Part shown: positions 54,301-62,809 of the stretch, in pieces
Position numbering within the stretch: position 1 is the stretch's first letter
Layout of the letters: each line of letters begins with the position of its first letter
NCBI GenBank assembly: GCA_018267875.1
Contig: JAFDXP010000061.1
Location: 28,036-92,035 of the forward strand
Source of the DNA: Bacteroidota bacterium
Lineage (GTDB): Bacteria > Bacteroidota > Bacteroidia > Chitinophagales > Chitinophagaceae
Reading direction: 5' to 3'
Length of the DNA: 64,000 nucleotides
Notes under the pieces: model-generated
What the model was told of the DNA's origin: nothing
Seen by the model: the letters and a program-made list of their open reading frames with translations, nothing else
Databases searched by the model: none
Translations under genes and position numbers: made by a program

Positions 54301-55989
54301 ATGGAATTATCTGACAAAAAAGGTATTCAGCACATTGTTTGCTCGCTTGCCATACATGGCATTCAGCGTGTAATAATTTGCCCTGGTTCCCGAAATGCAC
54401 CACTGACATTGTCTTTCAATCGTCATCCACAGTTTGTATTATATAGCATTCGTGATGAAAGAAGCGCTGCATTTTTTGGTTTGGGTATGGCTCAACAATT
54501 AAATGAACCGGTCGTTATCGTTTGCACCAGTGGTTCTGCTGCATTAAATTTTGCACCGGCTATTGCAGAAGCCTACTATCAACGAATCCGACTAATTATC
54601 CTAACTGCTGATCGGCCCAAAGCATGGACTGGTCAAGGTGAAGGACAGACAATCAATCAAACAAATGTTTTCAACAATTTTGTTCGCCAAGCATTTGAAC
54701 TTAATGGTGATGCCCAGTCAAAAGATGATTTGTGGTATATAGATCGCTGCATCAGTGAAGGATTGAATTGGGCAAAACACACTAACAAAGGTCCTATTCA
54801 TTTTAATATTCCAGTTTCTGAACCCTTATATGGCATTACAACAATAGATCGAGTTGAGGTCAATTCTTTTTTTATTGAGACGGTAGAAAATCATTTGCCG
54901 GCAATTGCCTTACAGAAGCTATCTACCACATTTAATCAAGCAAATCGTATTTTGATCTTAGTCGGGCAACAAAGATCAAATATAGCGCTGGAAGCAATTC
55001 TTCAGGAGTTCTCAGAATATGAAAATGTAATAATTCTTTGCGAAAGTACATCAAACATCCGGTCGAAGAATTGTATAGCAAACATAGATAGAGCAATTAC
55101 AAATTTATCTGCAGAAGCAGTAGAAATATTGAAGCCTGATTTATTGATTACGTTTGGATCGGCTATAATTTCAAAAAGAATAAAAGCCTTTCTGAGAAAA
55201 AATCGTCCTAAAATCCATTGGCAAATACATCCATTTGATGCAACAATGGACACCTATCAATCGTTGACAAATGCAATTATGATGGAGCCTTTGTCATTTT
55301 TTCAACAACTAAAACCCTTTATCAAGCCATCTGTTTCAGATTATGCGAAGCAATGGCATCAGCTTGCTGAAAAGAAATTAATTTTTCACGATCAATTTAT
55401 TTCTCAATGTCACTTTAGTGATTTCTCCGTTTTTGATGCTATCTATCAAGCTCTTCCTACTAACTTTCATGTTTATATAGCCAATAGCTCGCCAATTCGA
55501 TATGCACAGTTGTTTGATAACAGTAAGATCGTTGAAACTTTTTCTAATAGAGGCACCAGTGGTATTGATGGATGCACCAGCACCATAATAGGAGCCGCAG
55601 TGGCCATGCCACAAAAAAGTTTTTTATTAATTACCGGGGATGTTGCTTTTTTGTATGATGTGAATGCGCTTTGGCAAGAGTATCCGGTTGATAATGTGAA
55701 AATTATTTTGATCAACAATGGAGGTGGCGGCATTTTCAGAATTATTGAAGGCCCTGAACTTGAACAAGAGCTCACTCAATTTTTTGAAACCCAAACAAAC
55801 ACAAATGTTGAATACATTGCTCTACAATATGGTTGGCAATATTTATCATTGCGACAAAGGGATCAGGCAAATATTGTTTTAAATCGGTTTTTTCAAAATG
55901 ATACCAAACATACCATTCTTGAAATTTTTACCGATGCAGAAACGAATCCCAAGGTGTTAAATGATTATTGGCAATTTTTGAACAAGTAA
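54301..55989 (+). CDS. menD: 2-succinyl-5-enolpyruvyl-6-hydroxy-3-cyclohexene-1-carboxylate synthase
   Basis: A 562-residue thiamine diphosphate enzyme that adds the succinic semialdehyde unit from 2-oxoglutarate to isochorismate. Motifs are CPGSRNAPLTLSFNRHPQF (substrate), CTSGSAALNFAPAIAEAYYQ, TADRPKAWTGQGEGQTINQ and, for ThDP-Mg binding, LLITGDVAFLYDVNALW with IILINNGGGGIFRIIEGPEL. ATG 54301 is preferred over the in-frame TTG 54292. The menB ATG comes 5 nt after the stop. Length is normal. Confidence 0.95.
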   Translation: MELSDKKGIQHIVCSLAIHGIQRVIICPGSRNAPLTLSFNRHPQFVLYSIRDERSAAFFGLGMAQQLNEPVVIVCTSGSAALNFAPAIAEAYYQRIRLIILTADRPKAWTGQGEGQTINQTNVFNNFVRQAFELNGDAQSKDDLWYIDRCISEGLNWAKHTNKGPIHFNIPVSEPLYGITTIDRVEVNSFFIETVENHLPAIALQKLSTTFNQANRILILVGQQRSNIALEAILQEFSEYENVIILCESTSNIRSKNCIANIDRAITNLSAEAVEILKPDLLITFGSAIISKRIKAFLRKNRPKIHWQIHPFDATMDTYQSLTNAIMMEPLSFFQQLKPFIKPSVSDYAKQWHQLAEKKLIFHDQFISQCHFSDFSVFDAIYQALPTNFHVYIANSSPIRYAQLFDNSKIVETFSNRGTSGIDGCTSTIIGAAVAMPQKSFLLITGDVAFLYDVNALWQEYPVDNVKIILINNGGGGIFRIIEGPELEQELTQFFETQTNTNVEYIALQYGWQYLSLRQRDQANIVLNRFFQNDTKHTILEIFTDAETNPKVLNDYWQFLNK

Positions 55990-55994
55990 AACGT

Positions 55995-56837
55995 ATGAAT
56001 CAAATACAGTGGACGATCGTCAAAGAATTTCAAGATATCACTTTTAAATATTGTGATGGAGTGGCGCGAATAGCCTTTAATCGCCCCGAAGTTCGCAATG
56101 CCTTTCGTCCGGAAACAGTTTCTGAATTGTTAGAGGCATTAATCTTCTGTCACGAGTCGCAAGATGTAGGCGTAGTACTGATTAGCGGCGAAGGTCCGGC
56201 ACCAAAAGATGGTGTATGGTCGTTTTGTTCGGGTGGCGATCAAAGGGTGCGTGCCAAGACGGGATACAAAGGAGGAGACGGCATAAATCGTTTCAACATT
56301 TTAGATGTTCAACGACAAATTCGGTTTATGAACAAGGTTGTTATCGCGGTGGTGCCGGGGTGGGCTGTTGGTGGCGGGCATAGCCTTCATGTGGTTTGTG
56401 ATTTAACCTTAGCCAGTAAAGAACATGCTATTTTCAAACAGACGGACGTAAACGTGGCCAGTATTGATGGTGGATTTGGTTCTGCTTATTTAGCTCGACA
56501 AATTGGACAAAAAAGAGCCAGGGAAATATTTTTTCTGGGTCGAAATTATTCAGCTCAAGAGGCTTTTGAAATGGGCATGGTAAACGCAGTTGTGCCGCAC
56601 GAAGAGTTAGAGTTCACAGCCTTTGAATGGGCACAAGAAATTTTGCAAAAAAGCCCTACAGCTATTAAGATGTCCAAGTTTGCTTTTAATTTAATTGATG
56701 ATGGATTAATAGGACAGCAGGTCTATGCCGGTGAAGCTACACGTTTAATATATGGCACTGATGAAGCTGAAGAAGGTCGTGATGCTTTTTTACAAAAGCG
56801 TAGTCCGGATTTTAAAAAGTTTCCAAAATTTCCCTAA
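55995..56837 (+). CDS. menB: 1,4-dihydroxy-2-naphthoyl-CoA synthase
   Basis: A 280-residue crotonase-family enzyme that closes the naphthoate ring from O-succinylbenzoyl-CoA. Landmarks: VARIAFNRPEVRNAFRPET, WSFCSGGDQRVRAKTGYKGG (oxyanion hole region), VIAVVPGWAVGGGHSLHVVC, DVNVASIDGGFGSAYLARQI (catalytic Asp region) and the C-terminal GRDAFLQKRSPDFKKFPKFP. The start is ATG 55995; nine codons are open upstream inside menD. It follows menD directly and is 9 nt before menA. Confidence 0.95.
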   Translation: MNQIQWTIVKEFQDITFKYCDGVARIAFNRPEVRNAFRPETVSELLEALIFCHESQDVGVVLISGEGPAPKDGVWSFCSGGDQRVRAKTGYKGGDGINRFNILDVQRQIRFMNKVVIAVVPGWAVGGGHSLHVVCDLTLASKEHAIFKQTDVNVASIDGGFGSAYLARQIGQKRAREIFFLGRNYSAQEAFEMGMVNAVVPHEELEFTAFEWAQEILQKSPTAIKMSKFAFNLIDDGLIGQQVYAGEATRLIYGTDEAEEGRDAFLQKRSPDFKKFPKFP

Positions 56838-56846
56838 TCTTAATAC

Positions 56847-57749
56847 ATGGCTTCCATCTCAGCTTGGCTTGTAGCTTTTCGTTTGCGCACGCTGCCCCTT
56901 GCTTTATCTACCATTTTCTTGGGTAGTTTTTTGGCTGCTGCACATCAAAGCTTTCATTGGCTTGTTTTTGTGTATGCTATCCTCACCACCCTATTTTTAC
57001 AAATCCTCAGCAATCTTGCAAACGACTATGGAGATACCGTAAGTGGTGTGGACAATGTTGAACGTATTGGACCAAAACGCAGTCTGCAAGCAGGTTTCAT
57101 TAGTTTAAACCAAATGAGGAATGCGATCATCCTATTTATTTTATTTTCGCTTGTTTCGGGCATTTTACTAATTATAGAGAGCATGTCAGCCATGCAATTG
57201 GGTTATGGCTTTGCTTGTTTTCTTGTTGGAATTGCAGCTATTATTGCTGCCTTAAAATATACAATGGGCAAAAACCCTTATGGATATGCAGGTTTAGGTG
57301 ATATTTCTGTCTTTATTTTTTTTGGTCTTGTCGGCGTTATGGGAACATACTTTTTACACACACACAGGCTTTCATTGCTTGAATTTCTACCGGCCATCTC
57401 TATCGGCTGTTTCAGTACCGGTGTTTTGAACTTGAATAACCTTCGAGATAATGAGAATGATGCTCGTTTTGGGAAAAAAACCTTAGTTGTTCAATGGGGC
57501 ATAGCTGCCGGAAAAAAATATCACGCCTTTCTCTTAACGCTCGGAATCTTTACTGCCCTTGCATACAGTTTTTCTATCAATGCCTCAGTATGGAAATGGG
57601 TTTACTTGATTTCTTTTATTGGAATTATTCGGAGCATCAAAGTTGTATTCCAAAATACAACACCTGCAAGCTTAGATCCGGAATTAAAAAGATTGGCACT
57701 TACTACATTGTTGTTTTCAATTTTATTTGGTGTTGGCTTACTTCTATAA
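56847..57749 (+). CDS. menA: 1,4-dihydroxy-2-naphthoate polyprenyltransferase
   Basis: A 300-residue UbiA-family membrane prenyltransferase with about eight or nine helices that attaches the isoprenoid chain to dihydroxynaphthoate. The two Asp-rich sites are NDYGDTVSGVDNVERIGPKR (residue ~50) and NNLRDNENDARFGKKTLVVQ (~195), which bind Mg-prenyl diphosphate. The chain length cannot be told from sequence. Located between menB and menC in a single transcript. Methylation to menaquinone (UbiE/MenG) is encoded elsewhere. Confidence 0.94.
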   Translation: MASISAWLVAFRLRTLPLALSTIFLGSFLAAAHQSFHWLVFVYAILTTLFLQILSNLANDYGDTVSGVDNVERIGPKRSLQAGFISLNQMRNAIILFILFSLVSGILLIIESMSAMQLGYGFACFLVGIAAIIAALKYTMGKNPYGYAGLGDISVFIFFGLVGVMGTYFLHTHRLSLLEFLPAISIGCFSTGVLNLNNLRDNENDARFGKKTLVVQWGIAAGKKYHAFLLTLGIFTALAYSFSINASVWKWVYLISFIGIIRSIKVVFQNTTPASLDPELKRLALTTLLFSILFGVGLLL

Positions 57750-57816
57750 TTTTGTCTAAGGATTTTGCTTATGCCGATGCACTCAAACATTTCTATGACA
57801 ACAAAGTAGCTGATTC

Positions 57817-58857
57817 ATGAATTGCTTTTACAAAAAATATACCCTTCAATTCAAGCAACCAAGCGGCACTTCTAGAGGTGAGTTAAGAAAAAAAGATACT
57901 TATTTTTTAATTCTTCAAGATAAAGAAAAATGCTCGATTGGAGAGTGCAATCGCTTTTCCGGCTTGTCCTTTGACGACAGAGATGGGTATGAAGAGAAGT
58001 TAGCTGAAGTATGCAACCGATTGATGCAGCAAGAACCACAAATAGACCTATCCTTAGCTGATTGGCCTTCTATTAGAATGGGAGTGGAAACTGTATTACT
58101 TGATTGGCAAAATGGCAGTAAGCAGATCATTTACCCTAACGCATTTCAAAAAGGAAATTTTTCCGTTCCTATCAACGGACTGATTTGGATGAGTACTTAT
58201 GATGAAATGAAAAAGCAAATTCATGAAAAACTAAAAGCTGGGTTTCGTTCTATTAAATTAAAGATTGGCGCTATTGACTTCGATGCTGAATTATCCTTAC
58301 TTTCCTTTATTAGAAAGCAATTTTCAGAAGCAGAGGTAGAAATTCGTTTAGATGCTAATGGAGCATTTTCTTTCACTGAGGCAAAAGAAAAACTGCAACG
58401 TCTTGCCGAATACAATATCAGCTATATTGAGCAACCCATCAAAGTCGGTCAATGGCAAGAAATGGCATTGCTGGTGGAACAATCACCAATTAACATTGCT
58501 TTAGATGAAGAATTAATCGGGTTGGTAAAGCTCGACGATCAAAATCAACTATTCTCTACCGTGAAACCACCTATAATTATTTTGAAACCCGCACTTATTG
58601 GTGGTTTCAAAGTTTCTGATCATTGGAAAAAAATGATTACTGCTATGGGTGGCGACTGGGTCATTACTTCCGCGTTAGAAAGCAATGTGGGGCTTAACGC
58701 TATAGCACAATATGCCGCTGCAGACCGAAATAAATATGCTCAGGGCTTAGGCACCGGACAACTTTATACCAATAATATTCCTTCGCCTTATATGGTGGAT
58801 GCGAATGGGCTTCATTATCAATCTTCACAAGCTTGGGATTTCTCGACATTGATATGA
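57817..58857 (+). CDS. menC: o-Succinylbenzoate synthase
   Basis: A 346-residue enolase-superfamily enzyme that dehydrates SHCHC to o-succinylbenzoate. The catalytic KxK is in FRSIKLKIGAIDF, metal ligands in IRLDANGAFS (Asp), YIEQPIKVGQWQ (Glu) and INIALDEELIG (Asp/Glu), and the second Lys in IILKPALIGGFKV. The N-terminal capping domain is present. It begins 67 nt after menA, and menE overlaps its stop by 4 nt. Enolase superfamily members can be promiscuous, but the operon makes MenC the sure reading. Confidence 0.93.
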   Translation: MNCFYKKYTLQFKQPSGTSRGELRKKDTYFLILQDKEKCSIGECNRFSGLSFDDRDGYEEKLAEVCNRLMQQEPQIDLSLADWPSIRMGVETVLLDWQNGSKQIIYPNAFQKGNFSVPINGLIWMSTYDEMKKQIHEKLKAGFRSIKLKIGAIDFDAELSLLSFIRKQFSEAEVEIRLDANGAFSFTEAKEKLQRLAEYNISYIEQPIKVGQWQEMALLVEQSPINIALDEELIGLVKLDDQNQLFSTVKPPIIILKPALIGGFKVSDHWKKMITAMGGDWVITSALESNVGLNAIAQYAAADRNKYAQGLGTGQLYTNNIPSPYMVDANGLHYQSSQAWDFSTLI

Positions 58858-59930
58858 ATTGGAACGACTTTCAACATCTAACCTTAAATGGAAAAACCTA
58901 TTCCCAACAAGCGTTGTTAGACTTTTGTAACGAAGCACCACAACAACACATGAATGAACTCGGTTCGTTTTTATCAGATTGGTTTCGTGATACAGACACC
59001 ATAGCCTTAAAGACAAGTGGATCTACGGGTGTTCCTAAAAAGATAATAGTCAAAAAACAACAAATGCTACAAAGCGCAGCTGCAACTGCTGCCTATTTCA
59101 ATTTCCAGCAAGGGCAAACTGCTTTGCTTTGCTTACCCATGCCTTTTATTGCTGCCCGTATGATGGTAGTTCGAGCCTTGTATAGTGGACTAAACTTGAT
59201 TTGCATGGCACCTAATAGCAATCCCTTAGAGATTATAGATGAAGGTACCCAAATTGATTTCGCGCCAATAACACCTTTGCAATTGCAATCTGCTTCAAAC
59301 ACAAAACGAATCAAGCATATTTTATTAGGTGGAGCACCCATTTCTGAAAATTTAGAACATCGTTGTCAAACTCTTTCAGCACAAATATTTCATGGATTTG
59401 GCATGACCGAAACGCTGAGTCATGTTGCCATTCGGCGAGTAAATGGAGTGGACAGATCAAATATTTTTTATGGTTTGCCTAACATTTTTTTCCATTCTGA
59501 TGAGCGAGGTTGCTTGACCATTGATGTTCCTTATCTGGAGAATCGTATTGTTACAAACGATTTAGTAACGCTGTTATCAGACAAAAGTTTCATTTGGCAA
59601 GGGCGTGCCGACAACACGATTAATTCCGGAGGTATAAAATTGATACCGGAGCACATCGAAGAGAGGTTACTTCCCTTCCTAACCAATCGCTTTTTTATAG
59701 CCGGTTTACCTGATGAAAAATGGGGTCAAAAAATTGTGTTGTTGATAGAGGGTAATCCTTTGAATGCAAACGAGATAAATGGACTAAAAGAGCTATTTAA
59801 ACTACATTTGAATCAGTTTGAACGACCAAAAGAAATTAGGTTTATTGAAAAATTCAAGGAAACACCTACCGGAAAAATTCAGCGGTTCCATACCCTACAA
59901 TTATCCTTAGACGACAAAGAGTTCAGATAG
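58854..59930 (+). CDS. menE: o-Succinylbenzoate-CoA ligase
   Basis: A 358-residue ANL-superfamily adenylating enzyme that activates o-succinylbenzoate to its CoA thioester. The phosphate-binding loop is LKTSGSTGVPKKIIVKKQQM, the adenine/Mg motif is HGFGMTETLSHVAI, and the hinge and C-terminal domain with the catalytic Lys in TGKIQRFHTL are present (FKETPTGKIQRFHT). It is shorter than E. coli MenE (about 450) but typical for Bacteroidota. ATG 58854 overlaps the menC stop (ATGA). It is the last gene of the men operon and converges on obgE, 17 nt away. Confidence 0.93.
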   Translation: MNWNDFQHLTLNGKTYSQQALLDFCNEAPQQHMNELGSFLSDWFRDTDTIALKTSGSTGVPKKIIVKKQQMLQSAAATAAYFNFQQGQTALLCLPMPFIAARMMVVRALYSGLNLICMAPNSNPLEIIDEGTQIDFAPITPLQLQSASNTKRIKHILLGGAPISENLEHRCQTLSAQIFHGFGMTETLSHVAIRRVNGVDRSNIFYGLPNIFFHSDERGCLTIDVPYLENRIVTNDLVTLLSDKSFIWQGRADNTINSGGIKLIPEHIEERLLPFLTNRFFIAGLPDEKWGQKIVLLIEGNPLNANEINGLKELFKLHLNQFERPKEIRFIEKFKETPTGKIQRFHTLQLSLDDKEFR

Positions 59931-59947
59931 ATAGCACAATCCTTATT

Positions 59948-60946
59948 TTAGTCTTCCGCTGTAAGTGCCTCCCAGAGCAGGTCTTTGAGCTTTGAAATAT
60001 TTTGATTAGCTAATGAGGAAATAAATAAGTGTGGAATGTTTTTAGGTAGCATTACTTCTATTTCCTGCTTCAATTCATCATCCAGCATTTCTGACTTACT
60101 GATGGCAATAATCATTTTCTTGTTTAGCAATTCGGGATTATATTGCTCTAACTCATTGTGCAAGATTTCAAATTCACGTGTGTGATTATTGCTATCGGCA
60201 GGTATCAAAAATAGTAAAACAGAATTTCGCTCAATATGGCGCAAAAAGCGATGTCCTAAACCTTTACCTTCCGCAGCACCTTCAATAATTCCGGGAAGGT
60301 CAGCCATGCAGAACGAGCGATTGTCGCGATAGGAGACAATACCTAATTGAGGGTTAATAGTAGTAAAAGCATAGTCAGCAATTTTAGGTTTAGCAGCACT
60401 CATTACTGACAGCAAGGTTGATTTTCCAGCATTGGGAAAACCTACCAAACCTACGTCAGCTAATATTTTCAGCTCTAAAAATTTATATCCTTCAATGCCT
60501 TCCTCACCGGGTTGTGCATATTCCGGAGCTTGATTGGTTGGGGTTGCAAAATTGCTATTGCCTAAACCACCGCGACCACCCGGCAACCAAATTACTTCTT
60601 GCCCATCATTTAAAATTTCGGCTTCTATCTCGCCTGATTCTTCATCTTTTGCTACTGTTCCTAAAGGCACATCAATAAACACATCATTTCCATCTCTACC
60701 GGTACAATTATTCTTGCTACCGTTTTCTCCATTTTCAGCCAATATGTTTTTATGGTATCGAAGATGCAACAACGTCCATAGTTGTGCGTTTCCGCGCAAT
60801 ATGATATGTCCGCCACGTCCGCCATCGCCTCCATCTGGACCGGCTTTGGGGTTAAATTTTGTACGGGCAAAATGCAAACTTCCAGCTCCACCTTTACCGG
60901 AGCGACAGAAGATTCGAATATAATCTACAAAGTTTCCTTTCTCCAC
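59948..60946 (-). CDS. obgE: Obg family ribosome-associated GTPase
   Basis: A 332-residue GTPase that binds 50S subunits and links growth to ribosome assembly. The Gly-rich Obg domain is at 1-160 ([20 protein letters not shown], then [17 protein letters not shown]). The G domain follows with [20 protein letters not shown] (G1), [14 protein letters not shown] (G2), [20 protein letters not shown] (G3) and [13 protein letters not shown] in place of NKxD (the usual NKxD reads SKSE). The start is GTG 60946, sharing its G with the adk TAG (TAGTG), so translation is coupled. The C-terminal Obg tail is absent or short, as in many Bacteroidota. Confidence 0.93.
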   Translation of the reverse strand: MEKGNFVDYIRIFCRSGKGGAGSLHFARTKFNPKAGPDGGDGGRGGHIILRGNAQLWTLLHLRYHKNILAENGENGSKNNCTGRDGNDVFIDVPLGTVAKDEESGEIEAEILNDGQEVIWLPGGRGGLGNSNFATPTNQAPEYAQPGEEGIEGYKFLELKILADVGLVGFPNAGKSTLLSVMSAAKPKIADYAFTTINPQLGIVSYRDNRSFCMADLPGIIEGAAEGKGLGHRFLRHIERNSVLLFLIPADSNNHTREFEILHNELEQYNPELLNKKMIIAISKSEMLDDELKQEIEVMLPKNIPHLFISSLANQNISKLKDLLWEALTAED

Positions 60947-61527
60947 TATGCGGGTAACAAATACTTGTCAATTTCTTTAGTTATCAATCGGAAGGTTTCT
61001 TCAATATTGCTATCTCCTTTTACACGTTCTAATTTACTATGTGCATTATAATAGTCAGCAACCGGTTCAGTTTTAGCATAATATTCTTTGATCCGCTTTA
61101 CTATTACTTCTTCGGTATCATCAGACCGTCCTGATGTGGCACCACGTCCAATCAATCTACGAGTCAATTCTTGTTCAGGTACAATAAGAGAAATTACTAA
61201 ATGGATTTCTGTTTCCTTAAACTCCAACAGTTTATCAAGGGCTTCTGCTTGTGCACGGGTGCGAGGGAACCCGTCGAAAATAAATCCGCGAGCATCTGGG
61301 CTTTCGTCAATTTTACTACTGATCATCCCGATCACCACTTCATCAGGCACTAACAATCCTTGATCCATATATCGTTTGGCTTCTACACCTAAGGGCGTTT
61401 GCCTACCTACTTCATCGCGTAGCAAATCACCGGTAGATATATGCTGTAAGCGGTATGTAGAAACAACGTTAGCAGATTGTGTACCCTTGCCACTGCCCGG
61501 AGGCCCAAACAGAATGAGATTAAACAT
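60946..61527 (-). CDS. adk: Adenylate kinase
   Basis: A 193-residue P-loop kinase that interconverts ATP + AMP and 2 ADP. Walker A is [16 protein letters not shown], the AMP site is [13 protein letters not shown], then [20 protein letters not shown] and [20 protein letters not shown]; the LID is short with no zinc Cys, as in the short Adk type. ATG 61527 is chosen because a TATTTTTG promoter element lies 22 nt upstream, inside the two extra codons' region of the longer TTG frame. It is translationally linked to obgE. Confidence 0.95.
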   Translation of the reverse strand: MFNLILFGPPGSGKGTQSANVVSTYRLQHISTGDLLRDEVGRQTPLGVEAKRYMDQGLLVPDEVVIGMISSKIDESPDARGFIFDGFPRTRAQAEALDKLLEFKETEIHLVISLIVPEQELTRRLIGRGATSGRSDDTEEVIVKRIKEYYAKTEPVADYYNAHSKLERVKGDSNIEETFRLITKEIDKYLLPA

Positions 61528-61549
61528 AAACAATTGAATGTTGAAGCTG

Positions 61550-61557
61550 CAAAAATA
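61550..61557 (-). promoter_or_regulatory. -7 promoter element for adk-obgE
   Basis: The minus strand reads TATTTTTG, 22 nt before the adk ATG. Confidence 0.6.
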
Positions 61558-61803
61558 GGATTATGAAACAATTAGCCTAATAATCTAATTGCAGTTCTTT
61601 TTTTTAAAAATATGGATTGATTCTTTTCAAAGTCCTATTCATGCAATTTTCTTTTTTAAAAAAAGAGCGGGAAACAGAAGTAAATTTTTTGCTTGAGTTT
61701 GTTGAAATTTTTTTATGCTTTTTCTTTTACACAAAAAATGAAAACTACGAGCAGTACCTAAAAAATGTTTAAAAGAAAGTGTTGTACATTTTCTTAAAAA
61801 AAA

Positions 61804-61974
61804 ATGAATGAATTAAAGAAAACGAATCGCTTGAAAGGCTTGCCTGTAAAGGCGTTTGTGTATTTAAAAAAACAAAGTCCGGCACGTTGTGATCAGCCGG
61901 ACTTCTATGAAGGATGGGTTAGTAAGTACAATCCTTACACAATATTAAAAAGAATTTTTTCTACGGAAAAATAA
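61804..61974 (+). CDS. Small ORF of 56 residues, unrecognised
   Basis: ATG 61804 to TAA 61972 encodes 56 residues with a protein-like composition: a basic start (MNELKKTNRLKGLPVKAFVY), a middle LKKQSPARCDQPDFYEGWVS and an end KYNPYTILKRIFSTEK. It contains one Trp, one Cys and several Tyr, unusual in chance ORFs of AT-rich DNA. A -7-like TACATTTT is about 10 nt upstream. Against it, a 9-bp hairpin that ends the minus-strand bat transcript lies within the frame, and I recognise no family. It could be a small regulatory or membrane-peripheral peptide, or chance. Confidence 0.35.
   Translation: MNELKKTNRLKGLPVKAFVYLKKQSPARCDQPDFYEGWVSKYNPYTILKRIFSTEK
61875..61904 (-). terminator. Rho-independent terminator of bat genes
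   Basis: A 9-bp perfect GC-rich stem (GCCGGACTT / AAGTCCGGC) with a 12-nt loop is followed on the minus strand by TTGTTTTTTT. It lies 167 nt after the batC stop and ends that transcript. Confidence 0.75.
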
Positions 61975-62071
61975 TCTTGTAAAAAAAATGATTGCTGTTG
62001 AAAAGCTGTGAACAACTGAAGCCTGCTTTTGAAAAACGGAATCAAAACTGTTGGATGATTTTGCGATCAGT

Positions 62072-62809
62072 TTACCAATCTTTGTCCACTTTAATTTGGG
62101 TGGCTTTTCCTTTTTCTTTTTTGTCGTGAAGCTTTTTTTCTTCTTGAGCTAAGGCATTCAATAGTTGATCTGCTTGCTCTTTAGAAAGCTTGCTGGGCTG
62201 AGGCTGAGGACGATTGTCTTGCTGTTCGTTTTTCTTATCGTTGTTGTTTTGTTGCTGATCTTGATTTTGCTGTTGGTCTTTATTGGGTTGATCCTTGTTG
62301 GAATTGTCTTTATCTTTTTGATTTTTGTTTTTGTCGTCTTTATTTTGATCTTGTTGTTTATTATTTTTTCCACCACCACCACTTTTTTTCTTCATCATTT
62401 CTAAAGCATAACTCAGATTATATTTTGCGGCCTCATCTTGCGGATCATTTTTCAAAGTTGTTTTGTAAGCATCTATAGCTTCTTGCCATTTCTGTTCACT
62501 CATGTAGCTGTTGCCGATATTGTAGGCGACATTTGCTTTTACTTTTTTATCCTTAGTTTGCTTTTCCAAGTTGGTAAGCACTTGGCGAGACGCGTCAAAT
62601 TTTTTTTCTTGATAGAGCGCATTTCCCAAATTAAATAAACCGGGTGCATAAGTTGGGTTTTTCAGCAAAGCTTGTTGATATGCATTAGCTGCATCTTTAT
62701 ACTTTTTGGCTTCATAGAGTTGGTTTCCATTTTGCACTTGCCCTTTTTGCGCGTTTGCGGAAAATGCGAGGCAACACCCTATCATGATGAGTTTTGCTGC
62801 CTTTTTCAT
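62072..62809 (-). CDS. batC: TPR protein BatC-like (aerotolerance-type), low-complexity tail
   Basis: A 245-residue secreted or periplasmic TPR protein. Signal peptide from MKKAAKLIMIGCCLAFSANA (start 62809); 13 open codons upstream are ignored because the signal would be buried. TPR-like repeats cover ~20-150 (GNQLYEAKKYKDAANAYQQA, NPTYAPGLFNLGNALYQEKK, NIGNSYMSEQKWQEAIDAYK). A Lys/Asp/Gln/Asn-rich segment follows (~150-215) and a short conserved end (LSKEQADQLLNALAQEEKKL). The ATG overlaps the batB TGA (ATGA). BatC in Bacteroides acts with BatB in oxygen tolerance; the mechanism is unknown. Confidence 0.82.
   Translation of the reverse strand: MKKAAKLIMIGCCLAFSANAQKGQVQNGNQLYEAKKYKDAANAYQQALLKNPTYAPGLFNLGNALYQEKKFDASRQVLTNLEKQTKDKKVKANVAYNIGNSYMSEQKWQEAIDAYKTTLKNDPQDEAAKYNLSYALEMMKKKSGGGGKNNKQQDQNKDDKNKNQKDKDNSNKDQPNKDQQQNQDQQQNNNDKKNEQQDNRPQPQPSKLSKEQADQLLNALAQEEKKLHDKKEKGKATQIKVDKDW

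Larger units (their letters stand above)
61528..62071. other. 544-nt intergenic region between adk and batC
   Basis: Holds the adk promoter element (61550-61557, minus), a 56-codon plus-strand ORF (61804-61974) and the minus-strand hairpin terminator lying inside that ORF. The rest (61560-61800) is very AT-rich, with several poly-A/T runs, and I recognise nothing else in it. Confidence 0.5.

Noticed and set aside
60534..60923. A 129-residue plus-strand frame opposite obgE
   Set aside because: Pro/Ser-rich complement of the Gly-rich Obg domain; typical antisense artefact.
62165..62404. A strongly hydrophobic plus-strand frame opposite batC
   Set aside because: It is the reverse complement of the Lys/Asp/Gln/Asn-rich tail, which automatically reads as Leu/Ile/Val/Phe.
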